In this document: one piece after another, positions 10,212 to 22,731 of the stretch | How the letters are laid out: each line of letters starts with the position of its first letter | How positions within the stretch are numbered: position 1 is the first letter of the stretch | NCBI GenBank assembly: GCA_002914805.1 | Contig: JXTB01000152.1 | Span: 763,446-827,445 of the forward strand | Length of the DNA: 64,000 nt | From: Parasponia andersonii | Lineage: Eukaryota; Streptophyta; Magnoliopsida; Rosales; Cannabaceae | Direction of reading: 5' to 3' | Notes under the pieces: generated by a model | What the model saw: only the letters and a program-made list of their open reading frames with translations | What the model was told of the DNA's origin: nothing | Database searches by the model: none | Position numbers and translations under genes: made by a program

Positions 10212-13200
10212 ATGTCTAATAGTGAGGATTTTAAGGAAAGGAATGCATTCTCAGGAGAATCTTCAAATACTAGTGTTAGCTCCATAAATCTCGAAGATTA
10301 TCTTGAGCCAGAACCCGAAGTTGAGATCACCAGGGTTAGGCAAAGTAGTCCTCACATAGGCGACCTTCCTTAAGACCAATGGCCCCAGAATATCAGAGAT
10401 GCCCTTGCGTTCGCAACGGGTTATCAAAATCTAGAGGGAGACTGGTCATGTACCAATATAAGGACGAGCTGCACCACGAACAGGCTCAGTAAGATCTTGC
10501 ACAACTACAATATCACCATCCCCCTTCGTCTTCCCATGGAATTCAATCGACCACATACACCACCTCACGGAATTGCTTCATTCTCTGAAGCAGTTCTCAA
10601 ATGTGGGGTCCACCTTCCACTTCATCCTTATATAAAATCCATCATCGACTATTATGGAGTCGTTCCTTTTCAACTAACTCCAAACACTTATAGATACATG
10701 GTAGGTATGTATATATTATACCATAAACTAGGTTTAGAAACCCTTACACCTGAAGAGTTCGCTTGGTTTTACCAAGTGAAATCAAACCCGTCAGATTTCG
10801 GCTTCTTTTATGCGAGCAAGTGGTCGAATCAAGCAATAAAAACTATCTACGGGGTTCACAACAACATGGGAAAATGGAAAATTCTATTTTTCCACTTTGA
10901 CTATGCAGATAATGGCTTCTTTCAGAATCCTGGTAGGTAGCTTTTCAATTTATCGCCTTTTCTGTATAATCATATTTATTCTGATCACACTCATATGTCA
11001 TCACAGACAACAGGGAATGGCTCGGACTTTCTATAGAACAGCTCGTAAGGGTGCACAGAATCAACGACCTTCCGATTGAGGAATTCGATTGGAAAAAGCT
11101 TGGGACTTCCAAGAATTTGGTCGCTTATGGTTTGCTTTCAAAGGGAGCTGTTTTCCCTGATCCCCCCGTCCGTTTGACCAAACCCTCGAGCTCGAAGAAA
11201 AAGAAGCTGAGAAAGCAGACGGAAAAAAGTGCCTCGTCTTCCAAACCTAGAAAACGAAAAGCACCTGACACCCCCACAACTTCGGAACCATCATCTCCAG
11301 AAACAGCATCACCGCCAGCTTCTCAACAAGAAGAGGGTAACTATATATATACATATATATATTTTCATCATCATCGTATTATGTCACCTCGCTTGCTGAC
11401 ACATCTGTACAGAAATGGTTATTGGTAGCGGACTGCGAGCACCACCTTCCACTCTCGAGTCCATAGCAAAGTCCAAGACACCAGAGAGCACACCTCCATC
11501 GACATCAAAAGGGAAAGAGAAGGTCGACACTTCTAAGAAACGAAAAGTCACCTTCGAGGATATCTCGACAAGCTCACCTCCTCCACAGCCTCAAACTATG
11601 AGCCATCCCGAACCATCCAAGGAGACTGCCACTTCTTCGGAACCAAACCAGGTTGATAAGGACGACGAGCTCTTCGCACTCCTTAATCAATTACCAGAGA
11701 AGGCTGGTATGAGCGCAGCCTTTATTGATCCCTTCACTTCCGAAGAGGGCTGGGAGAGGATGAAGCGACGATCCGCCAAGGTTGCCTTTGGTTCTGCGAT
11801 GAGGATGTTGGCAAATGTAAGTATCTTTCCCTTTTTTGAAATGCATTTTTCTTGGTATTGATGTGTTATATTTTCAGACTGCTGCAGCTGCTATCCTGAT
11901 GCATGACCCAGTCCTCGAGTGTTTGGAGAAGACCGAAAAAGTCGACGAGATAACTAAAACTGTAACACCCATGATTAGAATACCCTAGAATTGCTAAGTG
12001 TTACTTTTTATTAATTGCATTTAATGTTATTTAATTTATATAGTATTTGTGCCTAACTTGATTCTATGCAGTGATAATGTCCAACAGTACTCGATCGATG
12101 TTTACGTGCCTTGATTTAAAATTATAACGTAAAGTTTACATTTACTACATAATGAAAATTTTTATTTGTCATTTATATTTTGTTATGAGTGCACTATGAA
12201 TCTAATTGTCTTACATGCCTACTAAAATTTTTGTAGATTCTTAAAATAAAATAACATAAAAAGAAAAATAGAAAAAAAAGGAAACATATTATTAATGGGA
12301 TTTCAAGTGTGTATATATATATATATATATATTGATGTTTATATTTCTATTTTCCTCAAAACCCTAGCCACCTCTACCTCTTTCTCATCTCTCTAAAAAC
12401 TCATAAAGAAATTCTCTAAGTATCATTCTCTGTTTATTTCTTCTTCTTTAAATTTTTTTTAAATCTCCAAGAGAAGTCTAAGTCCAAGAATTTCAAGATT
12501 TTTATCACTCTTATTTGATTTGCGGGTAAAATCTCTCTATATGCTTTTTCCGATTGTATATTTATTAATTTTTCTAAATATATAATAATGAGTCTTAATT
12601 GAATGTGTTTATGTGATTAAATATAATTTTATTGATTATTTTGTGATTTTAATGTTCTTTAGCATAAACATGTCACTGTTTTATCTTCTTATAAAACTGA
12701 TCACTGTGTTCTACGAATTTTTATAAATAGCTCGAAATTTATTTTTGTATTTTTCTTTTTTGTAGATCTTTCTGGAAATATCTAGTTTAGTCTCAAAACT
12801 TTTTGGAACCAATAATATTTTAATTAAATAATAATAAATTTTTGATTATACATTGTCAGTGTGCTGAAAATTTGTCAATAAATACTTTTCTGAGATTCCA
12901 GATTTTATATTATTTTTATAGAACACTCCATGATCTAATATTTGTAGAATATATTTTTGGATATATTATATAATTACTGTAAAATTTATAGATAATGTTT
13001 CTTAATAGATTATTGTTCATGAGTTTCTAAATGTTTTATGTACTGTTATGATTTGGTGCTGACAGTATTATAAGAGGATGGTTATAAATTATGAATAATT
13101 AGTTAACGTCACTTTTTGTGCCAATAAAAATTTTTAGTTATGTTTCTATATGTCTAATATGTCTCTAAAAAGTTTTAGTATATAAATATTTTTTTTTAGT

Positions 13201-15069
13201 AGAGAAATAAATCATTTTGTACCTGTTAGTCAGAAAACAAACGAAATTGATAGATTTTGTATTTAAAATCTAAAAATACATAAATATTATTTCTAAGTGT
13301 ATTCTATGATTTCTTTTAATTTTTTATAGTAAAATATTGTGTTAAGAATGTTGCTGTGAAATTTTTATGTCAAATTGATTGGTGAGTAATGAGATATAAG
13401 TTTTAAATGAGCAACTATCAGTTTTAGTTATTATTTTGTACAAATTTTCGGAGTTCCAAACTACAAGCGTATTCTATGAAATTGTCAGTGCGATTATTAT
13501 ATGAGATGTTGATTACATTCTATATTTGATATTTTCAGTTTTATACATAAATTATGTTCATCTTAAGTGCATCAAAAATAAAATAATCTTTTGAGAAATT
13601 TTATTGAAATAAGAAAAATAAATTAAGCAAATTTGTATTTATAATACCGATGATATAGGCGGGGCACGTACGTCGTAAGCATTCGGAGGACATTCTCACT
13701 TTTCTTGACTTTTTAATTTCGCTTGGACTTAAAGTACGTAAATCATACTTAACTGCTTTAATTGTTTATATGTTTTACATTGTATAATTATGTGTTATAT
13801 GTGTTTTACGTGTAAATAGATGACATATAACATATTATTTTACGTGAGGTATGGTCATCGATATGCATGACATTATTTTATAAAATGGTATGTTTCAAAA
13901 GAACAATAGTTTACAATTGTATGATTTTTCTAAATTAATTAAAGATTTTGAAAAGTAAGATTTTAAAGAAATTAGTGTGTGTCTATGTCTAGACGGCTGA
14001 GTGGGCACGGGACGCGGGGGACCGGCATACCCACCAAGGATAAATGACAATATACTATCTTAGAGAGGTGCCCCATATGATTTTGACTCTAGGGATGATA
14101 GGCCCTTTTCGGGATCATTAATGTGTGTGTGGCTACATAGGCTAAGTACACTCACTTTATACCTCTAATATGATTCTACCAAGGACTCAGTAGCAAAGTA
14201 AAAAAAAAAAAAAACTGGTTCAGCAATCATGGCCCACTGGTTACCAAAAGCTTATGCATTACACTGAGCGCTCTCAAGGATTAAAATGAAAATTCTTCAA
14301 AGTTATAAGAAGATCACAAAGAACATAATTTAGAAAATAGCTAAAGCATGCCTCATCAATTGTGTGCATTGTGGTTTACTTACCGGGCTTTTAGCTCATT
14401 ATATTATTTAACATTTTTCAGGTGATGAATAGTATCATATCAGATGGTAGTGATGAGGCGACTCGACGATATGGTGGTCTAGTGGTCTAGATTTAAATTG
14501 ATTGAATATTTTCTAGTTTTTATTTTCTATTAATGACATTTTATATTTTTAAAATTTTTTTTCCTTAGCTTACATGACTTTCAAATTATTGTTAGTATTT
14601 TCTTTATGAATTTAATAGAGACTTTAATGAGATTTATTTTAATTAAAAAAAATATTCCGCATTTTTTTTTTAAAGTTTAAGGAATTCAATGATAATACCT
14701 CCTAGTCTAATAATCTTAGACTAAGGTGGTGTTACACAAGCATTCGAGGAGGAGAAAAAAGCCTTCGATTTAGAGAGGTAGCAGCTGCTTGAAGGTCTGG
14801 CCAAAAAGAAGTTCGAAAAGGAGAAGCTCGAGAAAAAAATTAAAGATCTTGAAAAGACTATCTCCGAGCATCCGAATCGCATGAAGGAGGCAACAACAGA
14901 GGCGGCTCACAAGGCTATTGAAGAGTTCAAGGCTACTAAAGTTAAGGAGCTCGAAGACAAAGCCAGTGACATCGCCTCGTCGACCATCATATACAACATC
15001 TTCTACGAGCATCCGGATTTCGACTTTTTCATCCTCGGCGAAGACGTGGTCGAGCTTATCCATAGTTAG
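10212..15069 (+). pseudogene. Spliced antisense ORF of the Tat element (gypsy-type transposon protein, PF04195-like)
   Basis: The start ATG follows directly on a 5'-UTR intron acceptor (intron about 9806-10211). Coding exons deduced from GT-AG sites and frame continuity are 10212-10932, 11007-11336, 11413-11816, 11878-11960 and 14737-15069, about 620 residues. The first exon resembles the plant 'putative gypsy type transposon' domain (FSEAVLKCGVHLPLHPYIKS, LTPNTYRYMVG). The middle is basic and Ser/Pro-rich with possible nuclear-targeting KKRK stretches, and the last exon is a Lys/Glu coiled coil. Breaks: in-frame TAA at 10371, TAG at 14779, and a 2.8-kb LTR inserted between 11960 and 14737. 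Tat elements are known to carry extra ORFs, some antisense; function is unknown. Confidence 0.8.
11961..14736 (+). mobile_element. Solo LTR-like insertion (chromovirus type) inside the antisense ORF
   Basis: The insertion starts TGTAACACCC and ends GGTGTTACA, ends that are complementary and typical of long Tekay/Del-type LTRs. It has no coding frame. It contains a leader-like CCTCTACCTCTTTCTCATCT tract near 12,370 and, near its 3' end, AGCTCATTATATTATTTAAC followed by TTTTTCAGG, resembling the LTR at 61182-63249. The host ORF resumes exactly in frame at CAA 14737. I find no clean 5-bp target duplication (AAAAC versus CAAGC), so solo-LTR status is inferred. Confidence 0.65.
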
Positions 15070-15790
15070 AGGGAAGATGAAGCTACCAAGACTAGAGATG
15101 GTGGGGCGAGCACGTCTGCACAATAATAATGTTATTTTTTTAATTTTTTTTTTACTTTAGAACAATACGGGCGTGGTCCCCTCTTATTTGTATTTCTTTG
15201 CTTGCATATAGGTACGAGCTTTTATCAATGAATAAATGCTTTCCTTATTAGACATTTATTCCCGCAAAACAATCAACACAATAAGTCATAATATATAAGA
15301 TAATTAATTTAACCAAGTAGTCAATGACTAAGTGACTGATCGATACGTTATTGCGATTTAAACTCAACACACTTAAAATAGTTGTGTTATGATAGGTTAG
15401 GTCGCTTAAGAAAACAGCAAGTATGAGTGATGCAAACTTAATAATGTTTTTCAAAAGTTCCATGGCAAAATGTAAATATAGCAATATATCACATTGAACA
15501 ATGAACATTTTGCTTAGTTACTTTGTTGTTTGAGTAGGGAAATTGCGTAATACGACATGCTAAGGCATGAAGCGAGGAGAAAATCCTAAAATTTTAAGGA
15601 ATTTTAGATATTTCGACGATCTAAAATTCCGACCCCTCTAAATGGACATTTTGCATTGTCCCTTAGGAAACGAGTAGAAAATAATATTCTGATCCCATTG
15701 CCCTCCGAGTCTTATAGTGTTCGAAGACTACGATAAACTATAAAAGGTACCAAATCGAATGATCGATGAGGAGACACCCTTATTGATGAT
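15070..15790. other. 3' UTR of the antisense gene and convergent Tat spacer
   Basis: Non-coding. The + strand gene and - strand pol converge here. It holds the poly(A) signal at 15231 and AT-rich sequence; no other feature is supported. Confidence 0.5.
15231..15236 (+). terminator. Polyadenylation signal of the antisense gene
   Basis: AATAAA about 160 bases after the stop codon at 15067-15069, in ATCAATGAATAAATGC and preceded by TTGTATTT. The placement fits a plant 3' UTR. Confidence 0.55.
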
Positions 15791-15900
15791 GACGAATGAC
15801 GAACAACAAATGAAGATTACGAATGACGATTAACGAATGATGATCAACGAATGACGATTATGAATGACGATTAACGAATGACTATCAACGAATGACGAAT
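15791..15900. repeat. Minisatellite, ~14-bp unit CGAATGACGATTAA
   Basis: Roughly seven to eight degenerate copies of a 14-15-base unit built on AACGAATGACGAT lie just downstream (pol orientation) of the pol stop. Tandem repeats between pol and the 3' LTR are known from Tat-type elements such as Retand. Confidence 0.8.
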
Positions 15901-15951
15901 AAGTAGATCTTTATTGATGAATGACGAAAATCTGAAGATATACATGAAAAT

Positions 15952-18900
15952 TTACTGATAATATCGACGAAGTTATTCTGCATTCCAAGCATGCTCGATC
16001 TTTTATCCGCCAGTGCGAGCTAACTTATATGTCCCATCTCGAATAATGGCATCAATAACATACGATCCTTCCCAAGAAGATCCAAATACTCCAGCACCGT
16101 GCTTTTTATTATTAGGTAGGACTTGCCAAAGAACAAGGTCACCAACTTCAAACCCTCTTCGCCTGACTTTAGAGTTATAATATCGAGCAGTGCATTATTG
16201 ATATGATGCGACTCGAAGCTGAGACTGCTCGCGCCTTTTTTCTAAAAGATCAAGCTCAATCCTCATTAGTGTTTTGTTGCAATCTTGCTCATAGGTTGAT
16301 CGTCGTATAGAGCTCGCACCAATTTCAATCGGAATCATTGCTTTATATCCGTAAGCTAAAGAGAATGGACTCTCTCCGGTAGTTGTTCATTGAGTGGTGC
16401 GATAAAACCATAACACTTCAGGGAGTACCTCTGGCCAAGCTCCTTTATGCTCTTCCAACTTTATCTTCATATTGTGTTTAAGTATTTTATTTATCGCTTC
16501 GACCTATCCATTGGCTTGTAGATGAAAAACAGCGGAGAAATTCTTCTTGATGCCTAAGTTGTTGCAGAAGTTACGAAACTCGTCACAGTCAAATGGTTTC
16601 CCATTATCAGAAATTATGGTATGTGGTATTCCATAACGGTAGATTATAGATTTATAAACAAAATCTACCATCTTTTTTGCGGAAATGGTACTCAAAGCTT
16701 TAGCTTCTATCCACTTAGTGAAATAATCGACTGCGACCACTGCATACTTCAACCCACCTCGCGCCAATAGAAGTGTTCCGATAATATCAATTCCCCATGC
16801 TGCAAATGGCCATGGACTGATCATTGGAGTGAGAGGAACAGATGGCATTCTAGGAACAGTTGCAAATCATTGGCATTTGCTACACCTCCTAGTAAATTCC
16901 ATCGTATCATTCTTCATGGTCAGCCAAAAATACCCTTGTCTTAGAATCTTGTTCGCAAGTGCCTGACCCCAGAATGATTTCCGCATATTCCTTCGTGAAT
17001 CTCCCTCATAATGTAGTCCGCTTTTTCTTCATCAACACATAACAATAGCGGCGCACTAAAACTCCTTCGATAAAGTTTCTCGTCATAGATAATATAGCGA
17101 GCTGCTTTCATTCGAAGTCGCTTTGCGTCGTCTTTGTTTTCGGGGAGATCGCCATTTCATATATACTTCATTATAGGATCTACCCACGATGATCTTTTAT
17201 CAACCGTCATAGCTATTTGAGGCTCTGCATCGATACTAGGTTATGTAAGAAACTCGACAGGGACTACCTTTAGTAATTCGGCATCTTTTGTTGAGGCAAG
17301 TTTGGCTAGGGCATCTGCCCGAGTATTCTTAATGCGAGGAAGAAGTTGAATATTATAGGCAGTGAATGTCGAGAATAATCTTTTTACCTCCTGCAAATAA
17401 GCCATCATTCTCTTTCCCCTTGCTTGATATTCGCCATTTACTTGACAAATGACCAACTGGGAATCACTGTATACGTCAATCACTTCGACCTTCATTCCTT
17501 GTGCGATCTTTAGACCGACTATCAGTGCTTCATATTCTGCCTCATTATTTGATGCTGGAAATTTGAAGCGAAGTGCACAATGAATATTGTGCCTTTTAGG
17601 ACTGCTTAATACTAAGCCCGCACCAACTCTATTCTCGTTTGATGATCCCTCAACATAAAGCTTCCACAATCTGGATAAATTTGTAGCAGGCTTTTCGATT
17701 ACTTCTATGGGAAGATCGACATCATACGTGAATTCCGCAATAAAATCTGCGAGGGCTTGCCCTTTGATCGTCGTGAGAGGTTGAAAATTGATGTTGAACT
17801 GACTCAACTTAACTACCCGCTTAAGTAATCGCCCGGAAGCCTCAGGTTTTTGCAGAACCTGCTTTAATGGAAAGTTCGTAAAAGCTTTGATGTTGTGCAC
17901 ATGAAAATAAGGTCGAAGTTTCCTGGATGCGACAATGAGTGCTAATGCCAATTTCTCTGTCTCTGGATATCTTGTTTCGGCATCGAGTAATCTTTTACTA
18001 ACGTAGTACACTAGTCGCTGTATCTTTTCATATTCTCGAATTAACGCAGCGCTTGCCGTATATTTAGAAACAGTGAGGTATAAATATAATTCTTCCCCCG
18101 GATTTGGCTTCGATATGAGTGGAGAAGAACCCAAGTGTATTTTTAATTCTTGGAATGCCTGCTCGTATTCTCCCGTCCACTCGAACCTCTTCGAACTTTT
18201 CAATACTTCAAAGAATGGTTGGCACTTATCCGTCGACTTGGATACAAATCAACTCAATATGGCCACTCTTCCTACCAGGCTCTGCACATCTTTGGGTTTG
18301 CGAGAAGATTGCATATCAATCAGCGCTTGTATCTTCTGTCGGTTTGCTTCAATGCCTCGCTGATTGACCATAAAACCCAGAAACTTTCCAGATCCTACCC
18401 CGAATGCACACTTTTGAGGATTCAGCTTTAATTGATATTTTCGGAGAATTCTGAACATCTCATCAAGATGTTTAATGTGATCTTCGGTTTTCTTCGACTT
18501 CACCAGCATGTCATCAATATATACCTCCATTGTTTTGCCAGTTTGTTTTACAAACATCATGTTGACAAGATGCTAGTAGGTTGCTCCTGCATTGATGAGT
18601 CCGAAAGGCATCTTTTTGTAACAGTATAATCCCCGATCAGTGATGAACGAAGTGTGTTCCTCTTCTAGTTCGTACATGGGGATTTGATTGTATCCAAAAT
18701 ATGCGTCCATGAAACTTAAGAGTTCATGCTCCGACGTCGTATCTACAAGCTGGTCGATTCTTAGAAGGGGAAAGCTATCCTTCGGGCATACTTTGTTGAG
18801 ATCTGTGAAATCGATACATGTTCTCCACTTTCCATTAGGTTCTTTTACCAAAACCGGGTTTGCAAGCCAGTACGGATAAAAAGATTCCCTGATAAATCCA

Positions 18901-19760
18901 ATTTTGAGCAACTTTTCTACCTCTTCTTTCAGCGCGACGTACCGTTTTGGATTCATAGCTCTTCTTTTCTGCCGTACAGGCTTCTTTGTTGGATCTATAT
19001 TAAGACGGTGGTATATGATATTCGGATCATTCCCGACCATGTCCAAATGTTGCCATACGAAGACATCCAAGTTAGATTCCAAAAAAGTGACCAATGAAGC
19101 TCGCACAGGTTCTTGAAGCCTCGCTCCAATTTTTAAAATCTTGGAGGACCTGTCAAATAGCAAATCCTCCAAATCTTCAATGGGTCCCGTTTTTACCTCT
19201 CCATCGATTTCTCGAGGGTCGAGGTCTTCGCTTGTTATTTCGATTGACGTTTCATCTAATGCTTCGACTGACGTTTCAACTAACGCTTCGACTGACGTTT
19301 CGCCTGATGCTTCTCTTTGGACCATCATCGTGCGAGGTATCGCATCCTTTGCTGCGAGCTTTAAGGAGTTGTTATAACAAGTCCTCGCATCATATTGGTT
19401 GCCACGCGCCTCGCCTACTCCTTGTTGAGTCGGGAATTTCATAGCGAGATGATAGATCGATGTTACTGCTCGAAGTTCCCTCAGTGTTGGTCTTCCCAGT
19501 ACAACATTGAATGCAGATGGGCAATCTACAATCAAGAACTGGGTCATTACCATTGAAACCCTAGGGTAGGTTCCAATGTTGACCATTAATTCGATCATAC
19601 CCAGAGGCATTATGCTGTTACCAGTGAATCTGTAGAGTGGGGTGACAGCGAGCTTCAGGTCGCTTTCATGAAGGCGTCGTAATACAGGATGTCAACAGCA
19701 CTTCCGTTATCGACCAATACTCGCCATAATTATGTGCTTCCATAATTGATCTTTATGACC
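15952..19760 (-). pseudogene. Tat pol (protease, RT, RNase H, second RNase H, integrase)
   Basis: The protease near 19,720-19,440 has VDNGSAVDIL, an aspartic protease variant with DNGS. A linker has the repeated unit ETSVEAL. The RT (about 19,050-18,250) has WRTCIDFTDLNKVCPKDSFP, KMPFGLINAGATY and the catalytic YIDDMLVKS. The first RNase H (about 18,203-17,750) is gypsy-type and degenerate. The second (about 17,700-17,270) reads LYVEGSSNENRVGAGLVL, NNEAEYEALI and YSDSQLVICQV, the archaeal-type RNase H characteristic of Tat. The integrase core has WGIDIIG, ISDNGKPF and VEAINK, giving D, D and E, with an in-frame TAG just before the E. The pol stop is at about 15952. Several other stops and frameshifts are present (for example near 18,565-18,580). 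Confidence 0.9.
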
Positions 19761-19989
19761 AACACATCATTATGTGGATAATGGACCTCCCTCGCGTCTT
19801 GGTCTGTGAAGGTAATATCCATATCCGGTTCTCGCTGAAGCTTTCGTGGTCACTATTCGAGGTGCAAGACATTGGTCAACGACTGCTATCGAGCTTCTCG
19901 TGCATACATATCATGCGCTCTCTTGGAATCTCCCCCAACATGCGGTCCTCCGAAAATAGTTCGTACCTCGCGCTGAATTTCTGGAGGTC

Positions 19990-21756
19990 GCTGTTGGTTT
20001 TCTTCTTACCTTTCATTATTCTGTTTAGAGTACTGCCACAGCCGCCCTTCTTTAATCAATCTTTCGATCTCATCTCTCAGGGCAAAGTAGTTATTGGTAT
20101 CATGTCCAATGTCATTGTGATACCGACAAAACTTGTTGGCATCGTGCCTCGCTCTATCTCTTTTCATTGGTTCCAGTTGACGATACCGCTCCTGTTGGTT
20201 TGTGACCGTATAGATATGATCTATAGGTGCGTTCAATTCAGTATAATTATTGAACCTCATGGGAGCTCTTGGAATCTCCTGTTTTTTCTATTTGGGCTGC
20301 TTCTCAGTCGATTGTTCACTACTCCTTTTGTTCAACTTCTTATTATTGTTGTTGTTGTTTGTTGTCGCATCTTTGGCAGCATCCTTTCCTCCTCCCTTTG
20401 TCATCTTAAGTTTTTCGCATGAAGATTCTACCCTTAAATGCCGACCAACTCTTCGATAGAAGTCTTCAAGAGTTCTGCATTTTCGCTCAAGTAAATCTTT
20501 CCAGAGTTTAGTTTCTGTCGCACCCTAGCCATCATTAGAGTTAAATCTCCTCCTTCAGGTGGGTTGTTGACCTTTGCTAATTCTGAGGTAAAGCGATTTA
20601 GGTAAGATCGTAGAGTTTCCTCTGGACCTTGCTGAATAGCAGACAGACTGACCAGTGGAACAGTGAAATTCTTCGCAGCCTAGAATTACCTCAAGAATGA
20701 AGTCTGGAGTTGTTTCCAGGATGAGATTGAGCCGGACTTAAGTCCTCAGAACCACTTCTTTGCTGCTCCCGTGAGAGTTACAGCAAAACACCTGCAACGT
20801 GCGAGATCATCAACACAATGAAGTTCCATCAGGTCACTGAAGTGATCCATATGGTCCTGTGGATCAGTTTTCCCATCAAAAGTATTTATGGTGGGAAGTT
20901 TAAATCCAGCAGGTAAGGCGGAAACTCGAATCTCCTCACTGAATGGAGATTGACGATATCCATCAGCGAGCTCATCGTTCCGACCAGCAAGTGCATCTAA
21001 AGCAATCCTCAGATTATGAACATCGACAATCAGAGAGAGAATATTCTCTCTTACTGGTGTTAGGAGTGGCCTTTGATCATTGTCACGATATAAGGCAGCT
21101 TGGTTTGGTAGGGTGTGCTGCGACCTTAGGGATTGCGATGAAACAGTGCGACGAGATCGGCTTTGGTTGTTGTGATACGATGTAGATTGCTCCTGACTAC
21201 ATCGCTGATCCAGATGTTGTCTCAGGTCTGCAGGATTCTGTCGACATTCCCTACTGATCCTTTCACAGACACTCCTCGATTGATGTTTTTGCTCGTGTTC
21301 AAGATAATCACGATTGACAGTTACTCTCCGTGAAGGTTGTCCACGATCACAATCAGTGCTCGAACTTTCAGTACCAGATACCAGAGGCAAGTCTGCGACC
21401 TTACCTTTTCCCTTAAAGATGCAATCTCCTCGATGCTCCTGCTGGACTTTAGGTTGGTCGCAGCTCCCTGTCTCCAGAATCTGAATTCCTTTCTCAGGTT
21501 GTTGAGCAGGATGTTCGTGCTATGGTGGAGTTAGCATCTGTCTCTCAGCAAGTCATCGTATAGAGTCATTAATCTGACTTGTAATTTGCTGAAGGTTCAC
21601 CAGTGCATCCTCCATGCGATCCTGTCTCTAGACAATATTTTCCGGTGCGGTCACGGCAGGCTAATCCTGAGCAGGATCTGCATGTGCAGCAGCGGTACTT
21701 TGGGGATAATTTTGGCTAGTTCTGGTGTTTCTTGTAGTATTTCTGGTGTTTGCCAT
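19990..21756 (-). pseudogene. Tat gag remnant
   Basis: The likely start is ATG at 21756-21754 (MANTRNTTRNTRTSQNYPQS), about 60 bases inside the 5' LTR. The longest clean stretch, 21390-20746, contains KLPTINTFDGKTDPQDHMDH and LTGAAKKWF, the retrotransposon-gag core. AAKNFTVPLVSLSAIQQGPE and LRSYLNRFTSELAKV follow after stops. A zinc-finger-like tail (KFCRYHNDIGHDTNNYFALR) lies at 20260-20006. Five or more in-frame stops, mainly at Gln or Trp codons, disable it. Confidence 0.87.
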
Positions 21757-21797
21757 TGTTGAAAGAAGCGGAATGGACAAAATTTTCTACCGGAATA

Positions 21798-21815
21798 GCC
21801 CTCCTTCTAGCACCA
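21798..21815 (-). other. Primer-binding site of the Tat element
   Basis: Two bases inside the 5' LTR the - strand reads TGGTGCTAGAAGGAGGG, the position and length of a tRNA primer site. It is not the initiator-Met site; which tRNA pairs with it I cannot state from the sequence alone. Confidence 0.6.
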
Positions 21816-21817
21816 AT

Positions 21818-22506
21818 TATTGATGGAGATTTTGTCAATAATAAATTTAGGAAAATTATAAAATGTGGCTTGTGTGTAAAAAAGGTTAATTAACTAAAGC
21901 AAACAAAGGGACAAGAATTTCATAGTAATTCAGCCCCAAAAAAGATGAGCCTACGTCCATTGTTTTTCACTATTTTCTGGAGAATTACAAGAACTCAAAA
22001 TTATAATGTGTTGTCAAGAAGCAAGAGTTTTAAAAAGGTTCTCCCAAAAATTCCTCAGCCTCTCCAGATCAGAAAAAGTCCAAGATCTCTCACTGAAACA
22101 TTGAACTCCCTTTATATAGATGAAGATAGCTCAATATTTCCCAATTATGAGAATGGGTAACTGTATAATCGGGTAATACAATTTGAGTAACAATATAACT
22201 GGGTAATCACTTAAATGGATGACTAGTCGATCTTTAAAGAGAAACTTTTGTTTCCCTTTCTTTGTAGGTTACCCGTTTGACGAAGCGTAGACTAGTCTCC
22301 TTTTTATTCTGGTCGCACTTAACTCGTTCGGAGGAGGTCGCACGTAACTTTTTCGGAAAATGTCGCACTAACTTATACGGTGGAGGTCACACGTTACTCT
22401 TTTAGAAGAGGTCGCACTTAATCTTACTTATGCGACCTGACACTCACTTGGTCAACTTTCCCCTTTATGGTATTGACCAACATATAAGATTTTAGACCAC
22501 ACAACA
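21818..22506 (-). repeat. 5' LTR of the Tat element
   Basis: 689 bases, nearly identical to the 8497-9193 copy with a few small indels and scattered transitions, implying a fairly recent insertion. A TATATAAAG box (- strand) lies near 22,112-22,120; the GAGGTCGCAC repeats are at about 22,320-22,425. Confidence 0.93.
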
Positions 22507-22511
22507 AAGAT

Positions 22512-22693
22512 CAAACAGAGCATCAAGAACAGATGAAAGTAGAGATGGCAATGGTCTCAAGGTTTAGCTTAATATTTTACTTGATATGTCTGAACATAAA
22601 GGCTCAGAGATCATATTAACCATAGAACACATTAAAGCGTCCTGACATGATTTCGAAAAGAAAGCATGGCAATGAGTTTTTTCTGTTTATATT

Positions 22694-22731
<38 letters not shown>

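Larger units (their letters stand above)
8497..22506 (-). mobile_element. Ty3/gypsy retrotransposon, Tat lineage, full length with antisense gene
   Basis: LTRs at 8497-9193 and 21818-22506 are flanked by the perfect 5-bp duplication AAGAT (8492-8496 and 22507-22511). Removing one copy restores a continuous P450 reading (EKFDQTIDKIKQ). Gag-pol runs on the - strand in gypsy order, and pol carries two RNase H domains, the hallmark of the Tat group. Between integrase and the 3' LTR there is a large extra region with a + strand gene and a tandem repeat. The 14.0-kb length includes a 2.8-kb nested insertion. Multiple stops make gag-pol non-functional. Confidence 0.93.

Noticed and set aside
18073..20459. 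Many + strand open frames of 60-216 codons
   Set aside because: Shadows of the - strand Tat gag-pol frames.
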